Below, in pieces: positions 40,622 through 49,120 of a DNA stretch of 64,000 nt. The first letter of the stretch is position 1, and each line of letters opens with the position of its first letter. The notes below the pieces were generated by a model, which was not told the DNA's origin, did no database searches, and worked only from the letters and a program-made list of their open reading frames with translations. The DNA comes from Convivina praedatoris (GTDB lineage Bacteria > Bacillota > Bacilli > Lactobacillales > Lactobacillaceae), in the NCBI RefSeq assembly GCF_933208505.1, contig NZ_CAKOEU010000002.1. One strand, written 5' to 3'. The position numbers and the translations under genes are program-made.

Positions 40622-40650
40622 AAAAGCGTCCCATGTTAGGGCGTTTTTTA
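40622..40650 (+). terminator. Terminator of the Apf-like gene
   Basis: AAAAGCGTCCC pairs with GGGCGTTTTT (one bulged T), followed by T. Confidence 0.75.
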
Positions 40651-40655
40651 TTTGG

Positions 40656-40685
40656 TTAGAAGGAAAACGCTATCTATAGTATAAT
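40656..40685 (+). promoter_or_regulatory. Promoter of the yqeG-yqeH-yhbY cluster
   Basis: TTAGAA (40656-40661), 18-base spacer, TATAAT (40680-40685). It lies just upstream of yqeG. Confidence 0.55.
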
Positions 40686-40708
40686 TACAGAGGAATGAAG
40701 AATTGGTG

Positions 40709-41251
40709 ATGGTTATGCAATTAAAATTTTTAACTCCGACCTACATGGTAGATTCAATTTATGATTTAACAGTGGAAGAGCTGCGTAACCACGGGATTAC
40801 GACCGTTTTAACTGATTTGGATAACACTCTTTTGGCTTGGAATAATCCTGATGGGACGCCTGAACTACATCAGTGGTTACAGGATCTCAAGCAGGGCGGA
40901 ATTGAGCTAATTGTTATTTCTAATAATACTAATAAACGAGTAGCTAAAGCCGTTGATGCGTTAAATATTGACTTTGTGGCCTGGTCTTTAAAACCCTTAC
41001 CAAGAGGTATTTTGGCTGTGATGCGCCAACGACATTTACAGCCCCAAGAGGTAATCATGGTTGGTGATCAAATGTTAACTGACGTTTGGGCTGCCCATTT
41101 AGCTGGAATACGCAGTGTCTTGGTTAAAAGATTAATTGATTCTGATATGTGGCAGACTTGGTTAAACCGCAGTATCGAAACCCAGGCTAAAAAAATTATT
41201 TTTAAACACAACCCGAACCTGAAATGGGAGAAAACGCTTCGTGACAACTGA
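40709..41251 (+). CDS. yqeG: YqeG-family HAD phosphatase
   Basis: About 180 residues. HAD subfamily IIIA phosphatase: motif I TDLDNTLLAW, motif II ISNNT, and motif III with Lys and GDQMLTDVWAA. Substrate unknown; it heads a conserved ribosome-assembly and NAD-linked gene block. Start uncertain: TTG 40703, ATG 40709 and ATG 40715 are all in frame; I prefer 40709 by distance from GAAG. It overlaps yqeH by 11 bases. Confidence 0.9.
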   Translation: MVMQLKFLTPTYMVDSIYDLTVEELRNHGITTVLTDLDNTLLAWNNPDGTPELHQWLQDLKQGGIELIVISNNTNKRVAKAVDALNIDFVAWSLKPLPRGILAVMRQRHLQPQEVIMVGDQMLTDVWAAHLAGIRSVLVKRLIDSDMWQTWLNRSIETQAKKIIFKHNPNLKWEKTLRDN

Positions 41252-42380
41252 AATCTCCGATGAAACAATTCAGCAAGAACTAGAAAAAGGTTTATATTGT
41301 ATTGGCTGTGGGGCGCGTATGCAAACCACAAAAGCAACACAATCTGGTTATTTACCAATTAGTGCTTTAAAAAAATCATTAGAAAGCGATCAGCTTTTGT
41401 GCAAACGTTGTTTTCGTTTGCGCCATTATAATGAGATTCAACCCGTAGAATTAACGGATGATGACTTTGCGCGTATCCTTCACCAAATATCAAGTACCAA
41501 ATCATTAATCGTTTATGTGGTCGATGTATTTGATATCAGTGGTTCCTTGATCGATGGGCTTCCCCGTTTTGTTGGTAAGTCAAATCCGATATTAGTAGTA
41601 GCAAATAAGGTCGATTTGCTGCCAAAATCTTTAAAAGCGAACCGATTAAAACAATGGTTAAAGGACCAGCTTAAAGATAGTGGAATTGATCCAGTTGATA
41701 TTGTCTTGACCTCAGCAATCCATCCCCAAAACTTAGATGCAATTTTGCAAAAAATTGAAGATTTACGTCAGGGGCAAGATGTTTATGTTGTGGGTACAAC
41801 CAATGTGGGTAAGTCAACTTTTATCAACCAAATTATTAAATCAACGATGGGTGTCCAAGAATTAATCACTACATCTCGTTTTCCTGGAACAACCTTAGAC
41901 AAGATTGAAATTCCTTTGACTGATGGTCAAAAATTAATTGATACACCTGGAATTATCAAGAGTGATCAAATGGCGCATCGTCTAGATAGTCACGACTTAA
42001 AGTATGCCCTACCTAAAAATGAAATCAAACCACGTACTTACCAACTAAATGACCAACAAACTATTTTTATTGGTGGGTTAGCGCGATTTGATTTTGAAAA
42101 GGGGCCTCGTAGCGCTGTCACAGCATATTTTGAGAATAATTTACCGCTTCATCGTACTAAGTTGGTAGGCGCTGATGAATTCTATCAAAAGCATGCGGGA
42201 AACTTATTACAGCCAACGGAGCCTAATTTGAGTTCCTTAGTTAAATATGAATTTAATACAAATGAAAAAACTGATCTCGTATTTGCTGGTTTGGGCTGGA
42301 TTGTGTTGCCAGCTGGTATACGAATTGCCGGATGGGCGCCCAAGGGTGTCTCGGTTACAGTACGAAGGGCTATGATTTAA
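41241..42380 (+). CDS. yqeH: Circularly permuted ribosome-assembly GTPase YqeH
   Basis: 379 residues, GTG start inside yqeG. An N-terminal zinc finger (CIGCGARMQ ... CKRCFR) is followed by a permuted G-domain: G4 NKVDLLP precedes G1 GTTNVGKST, then G3 DTPGI. A C-terminal domain binds RNA. Needed for 30S maturation in Bacillus. The stop and the yhbY ATG share a base. Confidence 0.95.
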   Translation: MTTEISDETIQQELEKGLYCIGCGARMQTTKATQSGYLPISALKKSLESDQLLCKRCFRLRHYNEIQPVELTDDDFARILHQISSTKSLIVYVVDVFDISGSLIDGLPRFVGKSNPILVVANKVDLLPKSLKANRLKQWLKDQLKDSGIDPVDIVLTSAIHPQNLDAILQKIEDLRQGQDVYVVGTTNVGKSTFINQIIKSTMGVQELITTSRFPGTTLDKIEIPLTDGQKLIDTPGIIKSDQMAHRLDSHDLKYALPKNEIKPRTYQLNDQQTIFIGGLARFDFEKGPRSAVTAYFENNLPLHRTKLVGADEFYQKHAGNLLQPTEPNLSSLVKYEFNTNEKTDLVFAGLGWIVLPAGIRIAGWAPKGVSVTVRRAMI

Positions 42381-42694
42381 TGCAAAAATTATCAGGAAAA
42401 CAAAAACGTTACTTAAGGGCCAGTGCCAACCCCTTGTCCCCGATTTTTTCAATTGGAAAAAATGGGTTGAACCAACAATGGGTTAACGAAGTTGTGGCTG
42501 CACTAGCTAAGCGGGAGCTAATTAAAGTATCAATTCAGCAAACGGCTGAAGTAGATGTGAAAGATTTGGCAGAATTTTTACACCAGCACTCTGAGATCAC
42601 CGTCGTCCAAACGATTGGCCGGACGGCGGTCTTGTACTTGCCAGCTAAAGAAGAAAAATATGCTAAGCTTTCTCCTTTAGTCGCCAAATTATAA
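42380..42694 (+). CDS. yhbY: RNA-binding protein YhbY (CRM domain)
   Basis: 104 residues from ATG 42380, which overlaps the yqeH stop. A single CRM domain with the GxxG-like FSIGKNGLNQQWVNEV segment and the RELIKVSI strand. Binds pre-50S particles. In most relatives nadD follows; here yqeK starts 22 bases later instead. Confidence 0.93.
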   Translation: MQKLSGKQKRYLRASANPLSPIFSIGKNGLNQQWVNEVVAALAKRELIKVSIQQTAEVDVKDLAEFLHQHSEITVVQTIGRTAVLYLPAKEEKYAKLSPLVAKL

Positions 42695-42716
42695 AAGTTT
42701 TATTTGGGAAGGTAGT

Positions 42717-43292
42717 ATGAAGTATTATAGTGGCAGTATGGCTGAGTTAGAAGCTAAAGTGGCTCATCAGCTTTCTAGGAAACGTTTTGAACACTGTTTG
42801 CGAGTTCGTGATTATGCGCAGAAACTAGCAATTCAAAATAAAATTGATTCAGAGCAAGCTGCTGTGGCTGGCTTAGTGCATGATTATGCTAAAGAACGCT
42901 CTAATGCTGAATTTTTAGCGGTAATCAGCGCTAAGCATCTTGATCCTGATTTAGTTAATTGGGGGAATCCAGTATGGCATGGCATTGTCGGAGCCGAAAT
43001 AATTAAAGATGAATTGGATATTACCGATTCATTGATTTTACAAGCGGTGCGCGACCATACTACTGGTGCCGGGGCTAATATGTCTAAACTATCGCAGGTT
43101 ATTTTTATGGCCGACTATTTAGAAAGTGATCGTGATTTTCCAGGAGTGCAAGCAGCGCGAACCATCACTGATGAGGATTTAGGTCAAGGAGTTCGTTTTC
43201 AAGTTGTTCACACTTTAGCATATTTGGCTAAAAATGAACGGCCAATCTATCCTAAGTCACTGACCACATATAATTATTGGGTCACTCAGTAA
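42717..43292 (+). CDS. yqeK: HD-domain protein YqeK (Ap4A hydrolase family)
   Basis: 191 residues. HD-domain ligands are visible in RFEHCLRVRDYA, GLVHDYAKE and the later WHGIVGAEI and DHTTG segments. Bacillus YqeK symmetrically cleaves diadenosine tetraphosphate. Normally the gene is coupled to nadD, which is missing here. SD GGAAGG precedes ATG 42717. Confidence 0.92.
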   Translation: MKYYSGSMAELEAKVAHQLSRKRFEHCLRVRDYAQKLAIQNKIDSEQAAVAGLVHDYAKERSNAEFLAVISAKHLDPDLVNWGNPVWHGIVGAEIIKDELDITDSLILQAVRDHTTGAGANMSKLSQVIFMADYLESDRDFPGVQAARTITDEDLGQGVRFQVVHTLAYLAKNERPIYPKSLTTYNYWVTQ

Positions 43293-43307
43293 TCTGAAAG
43301 GGAAATC

Positions 43308-43676
43308 ATGACTGAATTAAATGCAAAAAAAGAACTAGAAATTGCCGTTAAAGCCATTGACAGTAAAAAGGCTAATGATATTGTGGCTCTTGATATGGGG
43401 CCAGTTTCATTAATGGCTGATTATTTTGTCATTGCCGAAGCACCATCAAATCGGCAAGTCCAAGCGATTGTCAATGAATTAAAAGATAAATATGAGGAGG
43501 CCGGCGGAACAGTTCGCTTTATTGAAGGTTTTCAGGTAGCACAGTGGGTTTTGGTTGATCTCGGCGATGTGATTGTTCATATTTTTGACAGTGAGCACCG
43601 TGATTTTTATAACCTTGAAAAGCTTTGGTACGATGCGCCGTTGGTTGATATATCAGAATTTTTACAGGCAGATTAA
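43308..43676 (+). CDS. rsfS: Ribosome silencing factor RsfS
   Basis: 122 residues. The family pattern DIVALDMGPVSLMADYFVIA, then GGTVRFIEG, WVLVDLGDVIVHIF and FYNLEKLW is complete. It binds L14 and blocks subunit joining in starvation. A hairpin terminator follows immediately, at 43680. Confidence 0.96.
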   Translation: MTELNAKKELEIAVKAIDSKKANDIVALDMGPVSLMADYFVIAEAPSNRQVQAIVNELKDKYEEAGGTVRFIEGFQVAQWVLVDLGDVIVHIFDSEHRDFYNLEKLWYDAPLVDISEFLQAD

Positions 43677-43679
43677 AAG

Positions 43680-43707
43680 AGCTGAAGTAGTGAACTTCAG
43701 CTTTTTG
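43680..43707 (+). terminator. Terminator inside the yqe cluster, after rsfS
   Basis: AGCTGAAGT and ACTTCAGCT around five bases, then TTTTT. It separates rsfS from the methyltransferase gene. Confidence 0.85.
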
Positions 43708-43726
43708 TATGACAAAAGGTAATCAA

Positions 43727-44479
43727 ATGGAAGACAATTTTACAACCTTTGCAAAAAGTTACGATGAGTTGTTTGATAACGATATGTACCAAGCTTGGGC
43801 TCAATATGTCCAGGACATGACTAATCCAAGTCCCTTACTTGATTTGGGTGGGGGTGCTGGCCGGTTAGCAGTTTTACTGGAGCAAGCTGGCTATCAGGTG
43901 GATTTATTAGACTTATCGCCTAATATGTTGCAATTAGCTCAAACTCATGCCGAACAAGCTGGCGTTAGTCCCCGTCTATTAGAAGGGGATATGCGCGATT
44001 TCAGTGACTGGCCTACTCAATATCCAATTATCACTAGTTTTGCTGATAGTTTAAACTACTTACCTAATTTGGAGGATTTAGAGGATGCTCTTCGACAGGT
44101 TTTTGACCATTTAACACCTAGTGGTATATTTCTATTTGATGTGATTACGCCCTATCAAGTTAACGTTGGTTATGACAATTATTGTTATAACAATGATGAT
44201 AATCCAGAGAATATTTTTATGTGGACTAGTTTCCCTGGTGAAAATGAAAACAGCGTTGATCATGATCTAAAATTCTTCACCTACAATGAAGAACTTGATG
44301 CCTTTAATCTTTTACGAGAAGTTCATCATGAACAAAGTTATGAGCAAGCTGTTTATTACGAATTATTACAAAAAATTGGGTTTAACCAAATTGAAATTAG
44401 TGCTGACTTTGGTCAAGCAGTCCCAAATTTGAAAACAACGCGCTGGTTCTTTAAAGCCAGCAAGGGGGATATCAAATGA
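43727..44479 (+). CDS. SAM-dependent methyltransferase (YqeM-like)
   Basis: 250 residues from ATG 43727 behind AAAGG; an ATG at 43709 is in frame but has no SD. Class I motif I is LLDLGGGAGRLAVLL, followed by DLSPNML and SFADSLNYL. This gene lies between rsfS and tmcAL in many Firmicutes; its substrate is not established. The stop overlaps the tmcAL start (ATGA). Confidence 0.88.
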   Translation: MEDNFTTFAKSYDELFDNDMYQAWAQYVQDMTNPSPLLDLGGGAGRLAVLLEQAGYQVDLLDLSPNMLQLAQTHAEQAGVSPRLLEGDMRDFSDWPTQYPIITSFADSLNYLPNLEDLEDALRQVFDHLTPSGIFLFDVITPYQVNVGYDNYCYNNDDNPENIFMWTSFPGENENSVDHDLKFFTYNEELDAFNLLREVHHEQSYEQAVYYELLQKIGFNQIEISADFGQAVPNLKTTRWFFKASKGDIK

Positions 44480-45642
44480 AGGCTGTTGGTTTAATTGTTG
44501 AATATAATCCCTTCCATAATGGACATCGTTATCATATTGCCCAAGCTAAAAAAATTACTGGAGCTGATGTCGTTGTGGCCGTTATGTCTGGTAATTTTGT
44601 ACAACGGGGCGAACCGGCTTTGTTAGATAAGTGGACCCGGACTAAATTAGCATTAGAAGCCGGCGTTGATGTAGTAGTTGAGCTACCAGTATTTTATGCG
44701 GTACAGCCTAGCCATCTTTTTGCAGAAGGAGCTGTACGCTTATTAGCTGCTTTAGGAATTCATGACATTGTCTTTGGTAGTGAAAATCCAGATATTGATT
44801 TTATTTCCTTAGCAAAGCAAGCTCCTGAGGTTAATCAAGGTCAGAATTTTACTAACCGAAATCAAACCTTTGCTAGCTCCTATGCCCAGCAACTAGCCGA
44901 TACCACTGGTTTTGAGATTAAGGAACCTAATGATATTTTGGCCTTTGGATACGCTCGGGCAGTTTTAGAGTTGCAAGTCGATATACAATTATGGCCAATT
45001 GTCCGTCAACAGGCCGGTTATCATGATAATGATTTTGGGCCCGATCAGGTGATTGCTTCAGCTTCTTCTATTCGGCTAGCTTTACATAAACATAAGTTAG
45101 AAAAAATAGTACCAGTTGTACCTGAAAACACCTTTGACGCTGTACAAAATAACGCAAATACCATTGATTTTGAAGCACCATTTTGGCAATTATTACAGTA
45201 CCGCTTATTGACCGACACTGTTGGCCAATTGGGTCAGGTTTATCAAATGGCTGAAGGATTAGAACATCGTTTGGCCGCTACCGCAGCTGCTAAACAAGGG
45301 CCACAGTCCTATCAGTCCTTTATTAAGTCAGTCAAATCAAAACGGTATACTTTTGCTAGAATTCAGCGAACTTTGTTGTATACTTTGCTTAATATTAAAG
45401 TTGATCAAATGCAGGCGGCCATGCAGGATCCCTATTTGAGAATTTTAGGTTTCACAGCCCAAGGCCAACAATATTTGAATAGTATTAAACGCGAAGCCAC
45501 TTTACCGATTATTAGCCGAGTAGATATGTCCTTAGCCAAAGCTAATTTAAGGTTGGATTATAAAGCCGGGAAAGTGTGGCAGTTATTGGCTAACCAAGCT
45601 ACGGAAGAACAAGACGTTGGACATGCCCCCATCCAACTTTAA
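44476..45642 (+). CDS. tmcAL: tRNA-Met cytidine acetate ligase TmcAL (YlbM)
   Basis: 388 residues. The nucleotidyltransferase-like start GLIVEYNPFHNGHRYHI and the VMSGNFVQRGEPALLDK motif are diagnostic. It uses acetate and ATP to make N4-acetylcytidine at the wobble base of elongator tRNA-Met. Translationally coupled to the preceding methyltransferase. Confidence 0.94.
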   Translation: MKAVGLIVEYNPFHNGHRYHIAQAKKITGADVVVAVMSGNFVQRGEPALLDKWTRTKLALEAGVDVVVELPVFYAVQPSHLFAEGAVRLLAALGIHDIVFGSENPDIDFISLAKQAPEVNQGQNFTNRNQTFASSYAQQLADTTGFEIKEPNDILAFGYARAVLELQVDIQLWPIVRQQAGYHDNDFGPDQVIASASSIRLALHKHKLEKIVPVVPENTFDAVQNNANTIDFEAPFWQLLQYRLLTDTVGQLGQVYQMAEGLEHRLAATAAAKQGPQSYQSFIKSVKSKRYTFARIQRTLLYTLLNIKVDQMQAAMQDPYLRILGFTAQGQQYLNSIKREATLPIISRVDMSLAKANLRLDYKAGKVWQLLANQATEEQDVGHAPIQL

Positions 45643-45657
45643 AAAGGAGTTATAAAA

Positions 45658-46203
45658 ATGAAATTAGCTAAAAAGCAATTAGTCAAATATCAGGAGAACC
45701 CTTTACTACTCGATACGGAGCTAGGTTTATCGGCATTAGTCCAAGAACGTTTTTCAGATTTAATTTTAGAAATTTTACCCTTAAAAGTGATTGGTAAAGT
45801 GCAATATAATGCCAGTGATATCATCAGTTTGACTGTTCAGGTTAGTGGTGAGGTGGTATTGCCATCGACCCGATCAATGGAGCCAGTTTCATTGCCAATT
45901 GATTTAAACATTCAGGAACGCTACGTGGGTAAGCAAGAACAATTAAATCAGTTTGAAGAAGATGAGGCGGTTTTCCTATTAGAAAATGACCAATTGGATG
46001 TTGATCAAGTTGTTTTGGATAACCTAGTCGCGATGTTTCCTAGTCAGGTATTAACACCAGCCGAAGCAGCCAATCAAGAATTTCCTAAGGGAAATGATTG
46101 GCAAGTTATTAGTGAAAGTAATTATGATGAACAGCCGGTTGAAGCTCTTGAGGATGTTGAAGATCCGCGTTGGGCTAAGTTAAATGATTTCTTCGAAAAA
46201 TGA
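45658..46203 (+). CDS. YceD / DUF177-family protein
   Basis: 181 residues. The DUF177 pattern is present: a central beta-rich region with VQVSGEVVLPSTRSMEPVS and an acidic stretch, ending in DPRWAKLNDFFE. The family is linked to 23S rRNA maturation and is normally followed by rpmF; no rpmF follows here. The two Cys residues common in the family are absent. SD AAAAAGGAG precedes ATG 45658. Confidence 0.88.
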   Translation: MKLAKKQLVKYQENPLLLDTELGLSALVQERFSDLILEILPLKVIGKVQYNASDIISLTVQVSGEVVLPSTRSMEPVSLPIDLNIQERYVGKQEQLNQFEEDEAVFLLENDQLDVDQVVLDNLVAMFPSQVLTPAEAANQEFPKGNDWQVISESNYDEQPVEALEDVEDPRWAKLNDFFEK

Positions 46204-46300
46204 GAAAAATATTGTAATTATTATAAAATAACTATAAAATGTGATAGGGTAGATTGTTAAGAAATTAGCTTAAAGTATAAATTTAAAAATAGAGGTGATT

Positions 46301-46990
46301 ATGAGTAAAGTATTGATTGTTGAGGACGAGGAAAATTTGGCAAAGTTCGTCGCCTTAGAACTCAAACATGAAGGATATGACGTCCAAACGGTAGACAATG
46401 GCCGTGATGGTTTAGAGATGGCTACGAAGAATGATTTTGATGTAATTTTATTAGATTTAATGTTGCCAGAATTAAATGGACTAGAAGTTGCTCGACGGCT
46501 TAGAGAAGTGAAGCGTACACCAATTATTATGATGACAGCGCGTGATTCTGTCATTGACCGTGTATCTGGCCTGGACTATGGGGCTGATGACTATGTTGTC
46601 AAACCCTTTGCCATTGAGGAATTATTAGCTCGGGTTCGTTCATTGTTACGTCGGATTACGATTGAAACAGAGTCCAGCGATAAGCATCGTTCAGTTATTA
46701 ATTTTAAAGATCTTAAGATTGAAAAAGAAAACCGCATCGCTCGTCGTGGTGATCAGATTATTAATTTGACTAAGCGTGAATATGATTTACTATTAATCTT
46801 AGTAGAAAATATTAACGTGGTTCAGTCCCGTGAACAACTACTCAAGGAAGTTTGGGGATTTGATTCAGGTGTTGAAACCAATGTTGTGGATGTATATATT
46901 CGTTACTTACGTAATAAGATTGATGACCCTGACAGTAAGGCATCATATATCCAAACTGTACGTGGCACTGGTTATGTAATGCGGAGCTAA
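46301..46990 (+). CDS. arlR: OmpR-family response regulator, ArlR-like
   Basis: 229 residues from ATG 46301 behind AGAGGTG. A receiver domain with acidic pocket (EDEEN), phospho-acceptor Asp in VILLDLMLP, conserved Thr and Lys (MMTARD, DYVVKPF), and a C-terminal winged helix (LTKREYDLLLIL ... TNVVDVYIRYLRNKI). It pairs with the kinase 6 bases downstream. The ArlR assignment rests on similarity to ArlRS-type systems and is less certain than the family. Confidence 0.9.
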   Translation: MSKVLIVEDEENLAKFVALELKHEGYDVQTVDNGRDGLEMATKNDFDVILLDLMLPELNGLEVARRLREVKRTPIIMMTARDSVIDRVSGLDYGADDYVVKPFAIEELLARVRSLLRRITIETESSDKHRSVINFKDLKIEKENRIARRGDQIINLTKREYDLLLILVENINVVQSREQLLKEVWGFDSGVETNVVDVYIRYLRNKIDDPDSKASYIQTVRGTGYVMRS

Positions 46991-46996
46991 CGATAA

Positions 46997-48103
46997 ATGA
47001 TTGAAAATCAAGATCAAAAAACTAAAGCGTCTTTCCGTTTTTCACTGCGTTGGCAGTTGTCTTTGGGGATGGCTTTGGTTTTTTTTCTTACTTGTTGCCT
47101 ATTTGTAGCGGCAGTAATTATTATTTTACAGCAGCACTATGGTGTTATGCCGAAGGCCTTATCACACTGGATGTGGCTGATTGCCATTTTGGGTGCCCTG
47201 ATTGTCTTTCTGGTGTCATCTTGGATTACCAAAATTATTGTTTCTCCAGTTACGGTGATTGAAAAAACAATTCAAGCGTTTGAAAGTGATCCTATGACCC
47301 CAGAACGCATCCCTAAAATAGGCCCTGATGATGAATTATCCGATTTAAGTCGAATATTAAATCGAATGATTGATCGTTTGCAGGATTTGATTGGTGCGCA
47401 ACAACAATTTGTTTCCGATGTGTCACACGAATTACGCACGCCAGTGGCGGTGGTTAAAGGGCACATGGAAATGTTGAATCGATGGGGTAAGGATGATCCA
47501 GAGGTTTTAGCTGATTCGATTCAATCAACCTTATCGGAAGTTAAGCGGATGGAAACGTTAATTAATGAGATGCTAAACTTGACTCGTGCCGAACAAGTAC
47601 CAGTCGAGAATGTTAATCAAATTACTGATGTTGATGGGGTTGTTCACCGGACCTTCAATGACTTTAAGATGTTACATCCAGATTTCATCTTAACCTTTGA
47701 TGATGACTTAGTGCAGCCTGCCCTGGTAAATATTCGCCAAGATCATTTGGAACAAATTATTATTATTCTAGCTGACAATGCCATTAAGTATTCAACTGAC
47801 CGAAAAGAAATTCACTTTGCTCTTTCTAAATCTGCTACTCGGGTTGAAATTGGTGTCCAAGATTTTGGAGAAGGAATTGAATCCGAAGACTTGGCTCGAG
47901 TCTTTAATCGGTTTTACCGAGTTGATCGGGCTCGTTCCCGTGAAAAAGGAGGCAATGGTCTAGGCCTTAGTATTGCAGAGCGCTTAGTTAAGGCATATGG
48001 CGGTGAAATTACCGTTGAAAGTGCGCTAGGTTCTGGCTCAATTTTTACGATTCGCTTACCTTTGGTATCGGAACCAACTAGTGACGAAAACTCACCACTT
48101 TAA
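46997..48103 (+). CDS. arlS: Sensor histidine kinase, ArlS-like, with very short extracellular loop
   Basis: 368 residues, shorter than typical ArlS (about 450 or more). Two membrane helices (about 20-42 and 58-78) flank only about 15 outside residues (QQHYGVMPKALSHW). Then HAMP, the H-box (SDVSHELRTPVAVV), N-box (LADNAIKYS), G1 (DFGEGIES) and G2 (GNGLGLSIA). The almost missing sensor domain suggests intramembrane or protein-partner sensing; this is inference. The signal is unknown. It ends at a hairpin terminator. Confidence 0.88.
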   Translation: MIENQDQKTKASFRFSLRWQLSLGMALVFFLTCCLFVAAVIIILQQHYGVMPKALSHWMWLIAILGALIVFLVSSWITKIIVSPVTVIEKTIQAFESDPMTPERIPKIGPDDELSDLSRILNRMIDRLQDLIGAQQQFVSDVSHELRTPVAVVKGHMEMLNRWGKDDPEVLADSIQSTLSEVKRMETLINEMLNLTRAEQVPVENVNQITDVDGVVHRTFNDFKMLHPDFILTFDDDLVQPALVNIRQDHLEQIIIILADNAIKYSTDRKEIHFALSKSATRVEIGVQDFGEGIESEDLARVFNRFYRVDRARSREKGGNGLGLSIAERLVKAYGGEITVESALGSGSIFTIRLPLVSEPTSDENSPL

Positions 48104-48110
48104 TATATGA

Positions 48111-48140
48111 AAACCCACCCCTTTTATGAGGTGGGTTTGT
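48111..48140 (+). terminator. Terminator of the arlRS operon
   Basis: AACCCACC pairs with GGTGGGTT around about ten bases. TATAAT at 48141-48146 follows at once and may be the -10 of yidC. Confidence 0.78.
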
Positions 48141-48186
48141 TATAATAGAACGAATTAAATTTTTTATAAAACATTTAGGAGACAAC

Positions 48187-49113
48187 ATGAAACAGATAAA
48201 GCGTGTTTTGACCTTTGTCTTTATTGTATTTGACATTATTTTATTGACCGGTGGTTATAGTGCTCACAGTCGAATGTATCAGTGGTTAGGGCGGCCAATA
48301 GCAGATATTCTTTTACAGATTTCCCACTGGGTTGGGGGCGTTAACGGTATCGGTTGGGGAATTATCATTATCACTGCTGTCTTGCGTTTAGCAATCTTGC
48401 CGCTATTTGTCAATCAACAAAAGAATACAACGATGAGTCAATTGAAACTTCGAATTTTAAAACCCGAAGTTGATAAAATTCGTGATATTACTCAAAATGC
48501 CAAGAATCCACAAGAACAGCAGGCTGCTGCAGCGGCATCAATGTCACTTTATAAGGAAAATGGCGTGAGCATGACCGGAGGAATTTCCTTTTTAACGATG
48601 GCCATTCAGTTACCAATTTTCTCGGGGGTGTATTCAGCCATCATGCACGCCCATGGATTGCAATCAGCGACTTTCTTTGGATTAGCTCTCAATAAGCCTC
48701 AAATCGTTTTTGCTATTTTAGCTGGTTTGATTTATTTATTGCAGGCATGGTTGTCATTACAACGGATGCCCGAAGAACAAAGGAAAGTTTCTGGGATGAT
48801 GTTGTTAATGAGTCCTATTATGATTGCTGCCTTTTCAATGTTTTCTAGTGGATCAATTGGACTATATTTTATCGTGGGTGGAATTTTTGCTTTGATTCAA
48901 ACAGCAATTTTACACGTTCAGTATCCAGCCCTAGAAGCTAAAGTTAATCGCGAGTTCAAGGTGTTAAAAACTGCTGAAGACTTGATGGCTAGCCAGCCGG
49001 CAGCCACAGTTACGCCTGCTGATTTATCGCCTCGGGATGTTACCGCAACTGCAAGTTCTTCGAATACAAAACAACGGAATAGCGGTAAGCAAAACCGCAA
49101 TAGTAAAGGATAA
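48187..49113 (+). CDS. yidC: Membrane protein insertase YidC/OxaA, without lipobox cysteine
   Basis: 308 residues. Five membrane segments of the YidC core, with the hydrophilic-groove Arg in ITAVLRLAILP, and a basic C-terminal tail (SNTKQRNSGKQNRNSKG). Gram-positive YidC proteins are usually lipoproteins; here the lipobox-like sequence at residues 20-23 reads LTGG, with Gly (GGT, 48253-48255) where Cys is expected. Inserts membrane proteins with or after Sec. SD AGGAGA precedes ATG 48187. Confidence 0.94.
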   Translation: MKQIKRVLTFVFIVFDIILLTGGYSAHSRMYQWLGRPIADILLQISHWVGGVNGIGWGIIIITAVLRLAILPLFVNQQKNTTMSQLKLRILKPEVDKIRDITQNAKNPQEQQAAAAASMSLYKENGVSMTGGISFLTMAIQLPIFSGVYSAIMHAHGLQSATFFGLALNKPQIVFAILAGLIYLLQAWLSLQRMPEEQRKVSGMMLLMSPIMIAAFSMFSSGSIGLYFIVGGIFALIQTAILHVQYPALEAKVNREFKVLKTAEDLMASQPAATVTPADLSPRDVTATASSSNTKQRNSGKQNRNSKG

Positions 49114-49120
49114 ATTAAGC

